This document shows, one piece after another, positions 8,020-17,234 of a stretch of 64,000 bases of DNA. Source of the stretch: Streptomyces sp. NBRC 109706 (GTDB lineage: Bacteria > Actinomycetota > Actinomycetes > Streptomycetales > Streptomycetaceae); the NCBI RefSeq assembly GCF_000974485.1, contig NZ_BBOM01000010.1, forward strand, positions 124,001 to 188,000, given 5' to 3'. The position numbers were made by a program, and so were the translations under genes. The number at the start of each line of letters is the position of its first letter. Positions within the stretch are counted from its first letter, which is position 1. Under the pieces are notes generated by a model that made no database searches, was not told where the DNA came from, and saw only the letters and a program-made list of their open reading frames with translations.

Positions 8020-8996
8020 GGCGGCTGAACGAGCCGGTGCGCCGCTATATCGCCGACTTCCACACCCACCACGCCAACCCCAGGATGCCGGCGCTGCCCC
8101 CGCCGCACTCCGCCGCGTCGTTGGCGGAGCGGTGGGACGGGCTCGCCGCCCGCATCGCCGATCTCGACGATCTGCTCGGCGAGACGGGCCGTCAGGACAT
8201 CGATCTGCGGGTGCTGAGCGCGCCCCCCTCGCTGGTGACGCCGGCGGGACGCAGGATGACGCCGGCCGAACTGCGGCTGCTCAACGACCATTTGGCGGCG
8301 GTGACGGCCGAGGTGCCGGACCGGGTGGCGGGGCTGGCCACCGTCGACGCGTTCGCCGGTGACGCGGCGGCGGACGAGGTGGTGCGCGCCGTCACGGCGT
8401 TGGGGCTGCCGGGCATCGTCGTCGACTGTGCGACCGAGAGCCAGCTGCTCGGCGCGCCCGTCGCCCGCCCCACCCTGAGGGCGGCCGCCGAGCTGGGGGT
8501 GCCCGTTCTCGTCCATCCGGTCAGCACCCGGACGCTGTCGCTGGCCCTGACCGGCCTGGGCCGGTTCGGCACCTCGCTGGCGCGCGGGACGATCAACGCG
8601 GCGGCGCTGTTGTCCCTGCTCACCGACGGTGTGCTGGAGGAACTGCCGGAGCTGCGGGTGGTCTTCCCCATGCTCGGCGTCGCCGGGCTCGCCCTCGCCG
8701 CCGCCTCCGACGAGGGCGCGGTCCTCACCTCGCGCGCGCCCGGGCGGGAGCGGGCCCATGTCTATCTGGACACCATGGGCTTCGCGCCGGCCGCGATCCG
8801 TTTCGCCGTCGACGTGCTGGGCGCCGACCATGTGCTGGTGGGCAGCGACTGGCCGATCGGCGCCAGGTCCGCGAGCAGGGAGCGGGTGAACGCGGCGCTG
8901 GACGCGGCCGGCCTCACCACCGCGCAGGCGGATCTGGTCGCCGGCGACAACGCCGCCCGGCTCCTGCGCCGTGCCCTCCCGGGGCCCGGCGCGTGA
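8016..8996 (+). CDS. Amidohydrolase, ACMSD-like metal-dependent hydrolase
   Basis: 326 aa from a GTG that overlaps the previous stop (GTGA). Metal motif DFHTHH near residues 14-19, VPVLVHPVS in the middle and GSDWPIG near residue 275, which supplies the catalytic Asp. This pattern fits the amidohydrolase_2 family (decarboxylases and lactonases such as ACMSD or LigI types). It is the last gene of the plus-strand operon and ends 15 bases from the convergent GntR gene. Probably a decarboxylation or ring-opening step after import; substrate unknown. Confidence 0.82.
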   Translation: MRRLNEPVRRYIADFHTHHANPRMPALPPPHSAASLAERWDGLAARIADLDDLLGETGRQDIDLRVLSAPPSLVTPAGRRMTPAELRLLNDHLAAVTAEVPDRVAGLATVDAFAGDAAADEVVRAVTALGLPGIVVDCATESQLLGAPVARPTLRAAAELGVPVLVHPVSTRTLSLALTGLGRFGTSLARGTINAAALLSLLTDGVLEELPELRVVFPMLGVAGLALAAASDEGAVLTSRAPGRERAHVYLDTMGFAPAAIRFAVDVLGADHVLVGSDWPIGARSASRERVNAALDAAGLTTAQADLVAGDNAARLLRRALPGPGA

Positions 8997-9011
8997 CCGG
9001 GGGCGGGCGGC

Positions 9012-9788
9012 TCAGTCGCGTTGGGCGTACTCGATGACATAGGCGATCGAGTCGCCGGTGTACCAGGAGCGGGCGAAGTCGATGACGGCACCGTCGGCGT
9101 CGGTGGAGACGCGTTCGGTGGCCATCACGGGGTCGCCGAGGCCGATCGACAGGGTCTCCGCCGCGTCCGCGTCGGCGTGCTGGGCGCGCAGCGTCTGGTG
9201 CGCGTGGGTGATGCGCACCCCCTGGTCGGTGAGCAGCCCGAAGATGCCCCTGGTGCGCAGTGCCTCGGCGCTCACCAGGCGTCCCGGCTCGTCGGGCAGG
9301 TAGTTGAGCAGCAGGCCGACGGGCCGGTCGGCCAGCCGCCGCACCCGGCGGATCACGGTGCCGACGGGCTCGGCGAGGCCCAACCGGCGTGCGGCGTACG
9401 GCGGCAGCGGCGCGGCATGGTCGACGCCGACGGTCTCGATCCGCGCGGAGACCACGCTGTTGGAGGTGCCGTGCAGATCCTCGATATCGCCGCGCAGCGA
9501 GTAGCCGATGCTCGCCCGGTCGACGTCCAGGACAAAGCTGCCGCGCCCCTTCTGGGTGACGATCAGATCGTCGGCCGCGAGCTCCTGCAGTGCCTGACGG
9601 ACCGTCACCCGGCTGACCCCGAACTCCGTGGCGAGCCGTTCCTCCGACTCGATCTTGTTGCCGTGCTGCTCGTAGTAGCCCTCGATGATCCGCTGTCGGA
9701 TGGCCCGCGAGATCTGGTAGTAGACGGGGATCGGCGAACGGCTGCCGTTCCACCCGCGCTCGGTGGGGTTGGCCCGCGGTCGTGTCAT
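9012..9788 (-). CDS. GntR-family regulator, HutC/FarR subfamily
   Basis: 258 aa. Winged helix at about residues 20-85 with IPVYYQISRAIRQRII, EERLATEFGVSRVTVRQAL and KGRGSFV, all classic GntR. The C-terminal UTRA-type ligand domain runs from about 95 to the end. Its ATG overlaps the stop of the LLM monooxygenase gene, so it is the last gene of the minus-strand operon. It probably represses that operon in response to a substrate or intermediate; the perfect inverted repeat at 18305-18338 is a candidate site (inference). Confidence 0.9.
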   Translation of the reverse strand: MTRPRANPTERGWNGSRSPIPVYYQISRAIRQRIIEGYYEQHGNKIESEERLATEFGVSRVTVRQALQELAADDLIVTQKGRGSFVLDVDRASIGYSLRGDIEDLHGTSNSVVSARIETVGVDHAAPLPPYAARRLGLAEPVGTVIRRVRRLADRPVGLLLNYLPDEPGRLVSAEALRTRGIFGLLTDQGVRITHAHQTLRAQHADADAAETLSIGLGDPVMATERVSTDADGAVIDFARSWYTGDSIAYVIEYAQRD

Positions 9789-10768
9789 GCGTTCAGCCCT
9801 ATCAGGATCTCCTCCAGCGTGTGGAGTACGGAGTTCACCGTCAGTTCCCCACCGAAGAGGACGATCAGTTCGGTCGTGTGTGGCCAGGTGCTCTCGGCGC
9901 GCAGCGAGTCGGCCACCCGTGCCCCGCTGCCCCGGTGCACCGACAGGCGGTCCAGACAGGCGCCGTCGGTGAGACCGGCCGGGAGGCGGCCGGCCGCCGT
10001 CGCCGCGTCGATGCGCTCACGGTACTCGGCGGCCAGCCTGGCCTCCAACGCCGCGTGGTCGTCGCCGATGTGGACCGCCCGCAGCACGCCGACTTCGGGC
10101 GGTTCCGTGCCGGGGTCGGCGTGGCCTTCCCGGTGGGCGTGGATCAGGTCGAGTTGGCTGTCGTCGGTCCGGCCGTCGAGTTCCTTGGCGTTGCTGGAGA
10201 CGAGCAGGCCCAGGCCCGCGCGGCCGGCGCCGCGGGCCGTCGCCGGTGCGGAGGTGGCCCGCCACAGCCGCCGGCCCAGAGTGCCGGGCGCGGGCTGGAG
10301 GGAGAGCGTCGGATCGGCGTCGACGGTTCGGTCGCGCAGCAGGCGCAGCAGCCGGTCGAGGGTCCGTTCCGTGTGCCGGCCCCGGTCGTCGCCGGGGACG
10401 CCGAACTCCCGGTCGATGCGCGCGGACGTGGCGTTGTAGGCGAGTCCGAAGCCGCTGCCGAGGCCGAGTCGGAGTCGGCCGCCGGACAGCAGGTCGACGG
10501 TGGCCGCGTCCTCGGCCAGCCGCACCGGGTTCTCGAAGGGCAGCATGACGGTCGCGGTGCCGAGCCCGATGCGGGTGGTGGCCTGCGCCACGGCGGCGAG
10601 CACCACCAGGGGGGAGGGTGATCGGCCGGCCTCGAAGTGGTGTTGGGCCAGCCAGCCGGTGTGCGCGCCCAGCGCCTCGGCGCCCCGGAAGACCTCGACG
10701 GCGCCGGTGCGGGCGTCGGCCGCGTTCCACCGGCCCTGGAGCAGGAAGCCGAGCCTCGGTGTGTTCAC
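9785..10768 (-). CDS. LLM-class flavin-dependent oxidoreductase
   Basis: 327 aa from GTG 10768, which overlaps the upstream gene's stop (GTGA). Bacterial-luciferase fold features: LGFLLQGRWN start, TTRIGLGTATVMLPFENPVRLAEDAATVDLLSGGR (read in parts) and LGLGSGFG. Such enzymes use reduced FMN to oxygenate or desulfonate small molecules, or to oxidise alkyl groups. It follows a second, distinct LLM monooxygenase and an oligopeptide-type importer, the usual setting of sulfonate/sulfur-compound scavenging operons. Substrate unknown. Confidence 0.85.
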   Translation of the reverse strand: MNTPRLGFLLQGRWNAADARTGAVEVFRGAEALGAHTGWLAQHHFEAGRSPSPLVVLAAVAQATTRIGLGTATVMLPFENPVRLAEDAATVDLLSGGRLRLGLGSGFGLAYNATSARIDREFGVPGDDRGRHTERTLDRLLRLLRDRTVDADPTLSLQPAPGTLGRRLWRATSAPATARGAGRAGLGLLVSSNAKELDGRTDDSQLDLIHAHREGHADPGTEPPEVGVLRAVHIGDDHAALEARLAAEYRERIDAATAAGRLPAGLTDGACLDRLSVHRGSGARVADSLRAESTWPHTTELIVLFGGELTVNSVLHTLEEILIGLNA

Positions 10769-12051
10769 GCGTCCTCCGGGCGGGTCAGTCCGTAGTGCTC
10801 GCGCAGGGTCCTTCCGGTGTACTCCGCGCGGAACACGCCGCGTCGGCGCAGGCGGGGCAGCACCTGGTCGACGAAGTGCGCCAGATCGGTGGGGACGACG
10901 GCCGGCTTGAGGTTGAAGCCGTCGGCGGCGCCGGTGCGGAACCACGACTCCAGTTCGTCGGCGACGCGTTCGGGCGTGCCGACCAGCCGGAAGTGTCCGG
11001 CGCCGGCCGCGGTGCGGTGCAGCACCTCGCGCAGGGTGTGGCCCGCGCGACGCGCCCGGCCGATCAGCACCTCGTGGAACGCCTGGCTGGTCGGCGCGGT
11101 CTCCGGCAGGTCGAGGTCGGCGACGCGTCGGTCGAGGTCGTCGGGGCCGATCGGCAGTCGCAGGAAGTGCGCCAGCCACGGCAGTTCGTTCTCGACATCG
11201 ACCAGCGCGTCCAACTCGGCCTGCCGACGGCGCAGTTCCTCCTCGGTCGAGCCGATCAGCAGATAGACACCGGGCAGCACCCGTAGTCCGGCGGGGTCAC
11301 GTCCGAGGGCGGCGGTCCGCCGTTTGATGTCGGCGTAGAAGGCGCGGGCCGTCTCCACCGAGGGTTGGACGGCGAAGAGCGCGTCGGCGTGGCGGGCGGC
11401 CAGGTCGCGGCCCTCGTCGGAGCCGCCGGCCTGCACCAGCACCGGATGGCCCTGTGGCGGGCGCGGGATGTTCAGCGGGCCGGCCACGGAGAAGTGCCGC
11501 CCGGTGTGGTCGACGGGCCGTGGCCCGTCGGACGACCAGCTGTCCCACAGGGCCCGCACGACCTCGATCGACTCGGCGGCGCGGGCGTACCGGTCGGCGC
11601 GGTCGGCGTGCGGGGCGTCGCTGAAGTTGCGGGCCTCGGCGTCGTGTCGGGAGGTCACCACGTTCCAGCCGGCCCGGCCGCCGCTGAGATGGTCGAGCGC
11701 GGCGAGGCGTCTGGCGATGTGGTACGGCGCGTTGTAGGTGGCCGACAGGGTGCCGATGAGGCCGATCCGTTCGGTGGCGGCGGCCAGCGCGCTCAGCGCG
11801 GTCACCGGCTCCAGGCAGGACGGCGGCGTGGCGGTGGCGGCCGGTGGGGCGTGCAGTACGTCGGCGAAGAACACCGAGTCCAGCGCGCCGCGTTCGGCCA
11901 GCCGCGCGATGCCGAGGAGATCGTCCAGGACGCCGCCGGGCTCGCCGCGCCCCAGCCGCCAGCTGGCGCGGTGGTGCCCGGTGCGGGAGAAGAAGAGGTT
12001 GAGGTTCATGGTGTCGGCGCGCTCGGCGCCGTCCCGGGGGTGGATGGTCAT
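10765..12051 (-). CDS. NtaA/SnaA/DszA-type FMN-dependent monooxygenase
   Basis: 428 aa from ATG 12051, which overlaps the ATPase stop (ATGA); an internal Met at 12009 is an alternative. Motifs include MNLNLFFSRTGHH, FFADVLH, RIGLIGTLSATYNAPYHIAR, LSGGRAGWNVVTS and HPVLVQAGGSDEGRDLAA, which place it in the nitrilotriacetate/dibenzothiophene-sulfone monooxygenase group of LLM flavoproteins. These two-component enzymes take FMNH2 from a separate reductase, and no reductase gene is seen in this operon. Probable role: oxidative cleavage of an imported organosulfur or amine compound. Confidence 0.88.
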   Translation of the reverse strand: MTIHPRDGAERADTMNLNLFFSRTGHHRASWRLGRGEPGGVLDDLLGIARLAERGALDSVFFADVLHAPPAATATPPSCLEPVTALSALAAATERIGLIGTLSATYNAPYHIARRLAALDHLSGGRAGWNVVTSRHDAEARNFSDAPHADRADRYARAAESIEVVRALWDSWSSDGPRPVDHTGRHFSVAGPLNIPRPPQGHPVLVQAGGSDEGRDLAARHADALFAVQPSVETARAFYADIKRRTAALGRDPAGLRVLPGVYLLIGSTEEELRRRQAELDALVDVENELPWLAHFLRLPIGPDDLDRRVADLDLPETAPTSQAFHEVLIGRARRAGHTLREVLHRTAAGAGHFRLVGTPERVADELESWFRTGAADGFNLKPAVVPTDLAHFVDQVLPRLRRRGVFRAEYTGRTLREHYGLTRPEDA

Positions 12052-13710
12052 CCGGGGCTCCTGGTGGTCGTGGGAACGGGGTCGATCGACGGCACGGCCT
12101 CGACCAGCGCCCTGGTGTAGGGGTGGCGCGGCGCGCCGAAGACCCGGGAGACCGGGCCCGATTCGACGACGGCGCCCGCGCGCAGCACGGTCACCTCCTG
12201 GCACAGTCGGCTGATCACGCCGAGGTCGTGGGAGATGAAGAGCAGCGTCAGCCCGAGCCCGGCGCGCAGTTCGGCCAGCAGGTCGAGCACCTGGGCCTGG
12301 ACGGTGGCGTCCAGTGCGGAGACCGCCTCGTCGCACAGCAGCACCCGGGGGCGGACGGCCAGGGCCCTGGCGATGGTGACGCGCTGCCGCTGGCCGCCGG
12401 ACAGCTCCTGCGGGCGCCGGTCGAGCACCGTGTCGTCGAGTCCGACCGAGGCCAGCAGCTCCCGTGCGCGGTCGAGGGCGGCGGCCCGGTCGAGCCGGTC
12501 GTGGCGGCGGATCACCTCGGTGAGCGAGGCGCGCACCGGCCAGCGCGGGTCGAGCGCGTCGGCGGTGTTCTGCTGGATGGGTTGGATGGTGCGCACCCGG
12601 CGCGGGTCGCCGACCGGCAGCGGCGTTCCGTCGTCGGGTGAACGCAGCGTCGCCGTGCCGGAGTCGGGGCGCCGCAGCCCGAGGACGACCTGGGCCAGCG
12701 TCGACTTCCCCGATCCTGATTCGCCGACCAGTCCGACGGACTGTCCCGCGCGCACCGTCAGGTTCACGTTCCTGACGGCCTGGCGTCGGGTCCGTCCCGG
12801 GCCGGCGAAACTCACCGAGACATCGGCGAGTTCGATCACGGCCGGTGCTTCCGGCCCGGGTTCGGCCGCCGCCGTCGCGCGCTGCCCCGACGGGCGGGCG
12901 AGCCGTGGTACGGCCCTGACCAGCGCCCTGGTGTAGGGGTGGGTGGGGCGGCGCAGGATCTCCTCGGTGCCGGCGGTCTCCACGATCCGGCCCGCGCGCA
13001 TCACCGCCACCCGGTCGGCCAGCCGGGCGACGGCGCCCAGGTCGTGGCTGACCAGCAGGACGCCGACGCCGCTCCGCCTGATCTCGGCGACGAGGTCGAG
13101 CACCCGCCGTTGGACCGTCGCGTCCAGCGCCGAGGTGGGTTCGTCGGCGAGCAGGATCGCCGGGTCGCCGGCGAGCGCCGAGGCGATCAGGGCGCGCTGG
13201 CGCAGCCCGCCGGACAGCTCGTGCGGGTACTGGCGGGCCCGGATCTCCGGGTCGGGGATCCCGGCGTCGGCCAGCAGCCGCAGCACCCGCCCGCCGGTCT
13301 CGCCGCGCGGCGCCAGCCGGTGTCTGCGGATGGTCTCGGCGACCTCGGCGCCCACCGTCCGCGCGGGGTCGAGCGCCACCAGCGCGTCCTGGAGGACGAC
13401 GCCGATCCGCCGGCCGCGCAGCAGCTGCCAGCGGCGGTCGGTGCAGGGTCAGGGCGTCCTCGCCCAGGACGGACAGCTCGGCGGCCGTCACCTGGGCCCG
13501 GCCGCCGACCAGCCCGATCAGCGAGCGCAGGGTGACGCTCTTGCCGGAGCCGGACTCGCCGACGATCGCCAGGCACTCCCCGGCGCGCAGTTCGAGGTCG
13601 ACGCCGCGCACCGCGTGGCTGCGCCGGCCGTGCCGGCCGACATAGACGTGCAGATCGCGGACCCGCAGCAGTGGTTCGGCCGGGTTCCGTTCCTGATGGT
13701 CGCCCATCAT
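12048..13710 (-). CDS. Dual-ATPase peptide/nickel-type ABC protein, frameshifted near 13440
   Basis: Two fused ABC domains of the Dpp/Opp type. The first (from ATG 13710, ATGA overlap with the permease) has Walker A GESGSGKS, the second half from about 13430 down has LSGGLRQR and LLADEPTSALD; the second domain has GESGSGKST, LSGGQRQR and LLCDEAVSALD. The reading frame changes at about 13436-13446: upstream it ends EDALTLH and then runs into nonsense, while RRWQLLRGRRIGVVLQD continues in another frame. Removing one C, or adding two bases, restores a protein of about 554 aa. It is either a sequencing error or a pseudogene that would abolish transport. Confidence 0.85.
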
Positions 13711-14564
13711 GCCTCCTGTCCGTGGGATCGGGCCCGCACCCAGCGGCCGAGGACGGTGAACGCCACCACGACCGCCGTGATGCTCAGTCCGGGGAAGACC
13801 ACCAGCCACCAGCCGTGGGCCAGTTGGTTGCGGGCGTTGGCCAGCAGCAGGCCCCACTCCGGTTCGGGGGGCACGGCGCCCATGCCGAGGAAGCTCAGCC
13901 CGGAGCCGATGATCAGGGCGTTGCCGACCCCGGTGGTGGCGACCACGAGCAGCGGCCCGAGGGCGTTGGGCAGGACATGCCGGGTGAACAGCCGGAACCG
14001 GCCGATGCCCAGCAGCCGCAGCGCGCTCACGAACTCGGCCCCCGCCGTCACCACGACGCGGCTGCGGACCAGCCGGACGAAGACCGGCGCGGTGGCGAAC
14101 GCGATCGACAGCAGGATGTTGGTCCGGCCGCCGCCGATCAGGGCGATCACCACCAGCGCGAAGAGCAGCGTCGGGAAGGCCATCACCAGGTCGGCGAGCC
14201 GGACGACGACCAGGTCGACGAAGCGGCCCAGCGTGGCCGCCGCCAGTCCGAGGGCGATGCCGATCAGCGCGGCCAGCGCGGTGGCGCCGACGCCGATGAG
14301 AAGCGAGGAGCGGGCGCCGTGGACGACCCTGGCGAAGACGTCGCGGCCCAACTCGTCCGTGCCGAACCAGGCGTTGGCCGACGGCGGGCTCAGGGCGGCG
14401 GCGTAGTCGCTGGCGTAGGGGTCGTCGCCGGCGACCAGGCCGGGGGCGAGCGCCGCCAGCACGGCGGCCACCACGACCAGCGCGCTGAGGAGGGCGCCGG
14501 CGGCGCCGGGGACGAGTCGTCCCCGCCCCCGGTCCGCCGGCGGCGCCTCGGTACCGGCGCTCAT
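13707..14564 (-). CDS. ABC importer permease, DppC/OppC type
   Basis: 285 aa, ATGA overlap with the upstream permease. Starts with a membrane segment (AGALLSALVVVAAVLAALAPG), then the periplasmic NAWFGTDELGRDVFARVVHGAR motif region characteristic of DppC proteins, and the EAA loop FVSALRLLGIGRFRLFTRHVLPN. It pairs with the DppB-type permease. Cytoplasmic-membrane channel for a peptide-, nickel- or opine-like solute. Confidence 0.92.
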   Translation of the reverse strand: MSAGTEAPPADRGRGRLVPGAAGALLSALVVVAAVLAALAPGLVAGDDPYASDYAAALSPPSANAWFGTDELGRDVFARVVHGARSSLLIGVGATALAALIGIALGLAAATLGRFVDLVVVRLADLVMAFPTLLFALVVIALIGGGRTNILLSIAFATAPVFVRLVRSRVVVTAGAEFVSALRLLGIGRFRLFTRHVLPNALGPLLVVATTGVGNALIIGSGLSFLGMGAVPPEPEWGLLLANARNQLAHGWWLVVFPGLSITAVVVAFTVLGRWVRARSHGQEA

Positions 14565-15547
14565 CCCACACCTCCGGCCGGGGCCGTCTCGGTGGCCGCC
14601 GGCGCCGGCGCCGACCGGCGGCTCCGCAGCCGTGGGTCGACCAGCCGGTGCAGGGCGTCGACGGTGATGCTGATCGCGGTGAACGCGACGGCCGACAGCA
14701 TCACCACGCCCATCACCATCGGCATGTCGCGGGTGGTCACCGCCTGGAGCGTGACGCGGCCCAGGCCGGCCCGCCCGAACACGTTCTCCACCAGCACCGC
14801 GCCGCCGACCAGGCCGCCGACGAGGGTGCCCGACATGGTCAGCACCGGGCCGAAGGCGTGCCGCAGCGCGTGCGCGACGGTGACGGCGCGGCGGCTGAGG
14901 CCCCGGGCCCGCGCGGTCAGCGCGAACGGCTGCCGCAACGCCTCCTCCAGGCCGTCGCGCATCAGCTGGGCCATCACCCCGACGCTGCCGAGCGCCAGGG
15001 TGACGGCGGGCAGGGTGAGGCCGACCAGCCCGGACTTGGCGGTGACGGGGAACCAGCCGAGTTGGAAGGAGAACACATAGAGCAGCACCAGCCCGATGAA
15101 GAACGACGGCATGGCGACCGTGCTCAGCTCAAGCGCCGAGGCCACCGCCCGCGCCGGCCCCCGCCGCCCGGCGGTGCTCAGCGCCAGCGCGAGGGCCAGC
15201 AGCACGGTGAGCGCCGCCGCCAGCGCCGCCAACTGCACCGTCGGGCCCAGGTTCTCCGCCAGCAACTCGGTCACCGGGCGCCGCTGTTGGTAGGAGGTGC
15301 CCAGATCGCCGCGCGCCATGGCCAGCAGATAGTCCGCGTACTGTGCGGGCAGCGGCCGGTCGAGGCCGAGGTCCGCGCGGATCCGTTCGACGGTCTCGGG
15401 CAGCACGGCCTCCCCGCCGATCACCATGTCCACCGGATCGCCGGGGATGACCCGCATGGCCAGAAAGGTGACCGTGGCGGTGCCCCAGAGGATCGCCACC
15501 CCGGTCACCAGGCGGCGGGGCACGGCCGACGGCACGAACCCGGCCAC
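14561..15547 (-). CDS. ABC importer permease, DppB/OppB type
   Basis: 328 aa. N-terminal membrane helix followed by FLAMRVIPGDPVDM, the usual DppB opening, DLGLDRPLPAQYADYL and GDLGTSYQQRRPV, and an EAA loop at TARARGLSRRAVTVAHALRHA. It lies three bases downstream of the binding-protein gene's stop and overlaps the second permease. One half of the oligopeptide-type channel. Confidence 0.92.
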   Translation of the reverse strand: MAGFVPSAVPRRLVTGVAILWGTATVTFLAMRVIPGDPVDMVIGGEAVLPETVERIRADLGLDRPLPAQYADYLLAMARGDLGTSYQQRRPVTELLAENLGPTVQLAALAAALTVLLALALALSTAGRRGPARAVASALELSTVAMPSFFIGLVLLYVFSFQLGWFPVTAKSGLVGLTLPAVTLALGSVGVMAQLMRDGLEEALRQPFALTARARGLSRRAVTVAHALRHAFGPVLTMSGTLVGGLVGGAVLVENVFGRAGLGRVTLQAVTTRDMPMVMGVVMLSAVAFTAISITVDALHRLVDPRLRSRRSAPAPAATETAPAGGVG

Positions 15548-15550
15548 CGC

Positions 15551-17206
15551 CTACTCCTCGATCCAGGTGTCGTACAACAGCTCGGGGAACCCGACGATGT
15601 CGTAGGTGACGTCGTGGACCCGGGATCCGGTGGCGCCCAGCCAGGCCCGCACCTGCAGCGGCACGGCGACGGCGTTGTCGAGGACCCAGCGCTGCACCTC
15701 GGCGTAGTTCCGGGCGCGGATGTCGTCGTCGGTCGTCGTCGAGGCGGCCAGCAGCCACTCGTCCACCTGCGGGTCCTGCACGCGGGCGTAGTTGTGCAGG
15801 CGGTTCTCGGGCAGCGCCCAGGAGGAGAACAGGTTGGAGCCTAGGATGTGCGCCTCGGCGCGGTTGGTGCCCTGTCGGACGATCTCGTAGTCGTTGGCCT
15901 CGCCGCGTTCGGCGAAGGTGCCGGCGTCCACGGTCTCCAGGACCACCTCGACGCCGATGCGCTTCGCGGCCTCCTGCAGTGCCTCCGCCAGGGTGGTGTC
16001 GAGGGTGTCGGCGCTGTCGCCGTTGATGAGCCAGCGGGCCGAGAGCCGTTCGCCGTCCCGCACCCGGTAGCCGTCGCCGTCCCGTTCGGTCCAACCGGCC
16101 TCGTCCAGCAACTCCTCGGCCAGGTCCGGGTCATGGGGCCAGCTGTTCTCCAACCCCGCGTCGTAGTAGGGGGTGTCGGGCGTCAGCACGCTCCAGGCGC
16201 GTTCGTCGGTGCCCTGGTAGATGGTGTCGATGATGGTTCCGATGTCGATCCCGCGCAGCAGGGCGGTCCGCACGTCGGGGTCGTCGAACGGGGCGCGGCT
16301 GGTGTTGAGCAGCCACAGATCGGGCGATCCGGCGTTGAGCGCCTTGAGCTTGGTGTACTCCCCCTCGGGCAGCGCGTTGTAGTCGGCGGGGGCGATGTCG
16401 TAGGCGTAGTCGACCTGTCCGCTGGTGAGCGCGCCGATGCGGACGGACGACTCGTTGAGGAAGGTGAACGTCACCTCGTCGAGGTAGGCGGGCCCCTCGT
16501 GGCCCGAACCCTCGGGCGGCCAGGCGTAGTCGGGGTTCCTGGTCAGGGTGATGTGGTCGTTGGGCGCGTAGTCGGCCACCACGAACGGGCCCGAGCCGAC
16601 GAGGAGTTCACCGCCGCCGCAGAGGGTCTCCACATCGTGCGCGGCGGCGGCCGGCGACAGGATCGCGCCGCCGGGTGACGCGGCGATCTGGAGGAACGGC
16701 GCGTGCGGTTCGCTGAGGTCGATGCGGACGGTGTGGTCGTCCAGCGCCTCGGCGCCGGCGTAGGGGAAGTTGCCGGCGTAGGAGCGGGAGGCGGTCTCCT
16801 CGCTGGTCAGCCGGTCGAAGCTGGTCTTCACCGCCTCGGCGTCCAGCGGGGTGCCGTCGGAGAACGTCACATCCGTGCGCAGTCGGAAGGTGTAGGAGGT
16901 GCCGTCCTCGGAGATGTCCCAGCTCTCCGCCAGCCAGGGCACGATGTCGCCGTTCTGCGCCTGGTGCACCAGTCCGTCGAACAGGTTGCGCTGGATGGGG
17001 ACCAGGGTGGCGCCCTGGCCGTTCTGGAAGTCCCAGCAGCCGGGGTCCTCGGGGTAGGCGACGGTCAGGGTGCCGCCGGAACGGGGCTCGCCGGCGGGGG
17101 AGTTGTCGGAGCCGCCGGTGGAGCCGGGGTCGGCCCCGCCGCAGGCGGCCAGCGCCAGGGCGAGGGCCGGGGCCAGGCCCGCGACCGCGGTACGCGCGCT
17201 TCTCAT
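15551..17206 (-). CDS. ABC importer substrate-binding lipoprotein, SBP_bac_5 family
   Basis: 551 aa from ATG 17206, with GGACACC upstream. Signal RSARTAVAGLAPALALALAAC with Cys21 as the lipobox Cys. Family 5 features: GGTLTVAYPEDPGCWD, YTFRLRTDVTFSDGTPLDAE (as segments) and a typical length for Dpp/Opp/Nik/alkylsulfur binding proteins. It feeds the permeases at 13707-15547. Its neighbours suggest an organosulfur, peptide-like or opine-like ligand rather than nutrition by peptides. Confidence 0.92.
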   Translation of the reverse strand: MRSARTAVAGLAPALALALAACGGADPGSTGGSDNSPAGEPRSGGTLTVAYPEDPGCWDFQNGQGATLVPIQRNLFDGLVHQAQNGDIVPWLAESWDISEDGTSYTFRLRTDVTFSDGTPLDAEAVKTSFDRLTSEETASRSYAGNFPYAGAEALDDHTVRIDLSEPHAPFLQIAASPGGAILSPAAAAHDVETLCGGGELLVGSGPFVVADYAPNDHITLTRNPDYAWPPEGSGHEGPAYLDEVTFTFLNESSVRIGALTSGQVDYAYDIAPADYNALPEGEYTKLKALNAGSPDLWLLNTSRAPFDDPDVRTALLRGIDIGTIIDTIYQGTDERAWSVLTPDTPYYDAGLENSWPHDPDLAEELLDEAGWTERDGDGYRVRDGERLSARWLINGDSADTLDTTLAEALQEAAKRIGVEVVLETVDAGTFAERGEANDYEIVRQGTNRAEAHILGSNLFSSWALPENRLHNYARVQDPQVDEWLLAASTTTDDDIRARNYAEVQRWVLDNAVAVPLQVRAWLGATGSRVHDVTYDIVGFPELLYDTWIEE

Positions 17207-17234
17207 GGGAGGTGTCCTTGTCTCAGCTTCTGTC

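Noticed and set aside
10765..14571. Very long open frame spanning several minus-strand genes (over 1200 codons)
   Set aside because: Only the stretch below 12051 has a protein family pattern; elsewhere it is Arg/Pro-rich out-of-frame translation of the ATPase and permease genes.
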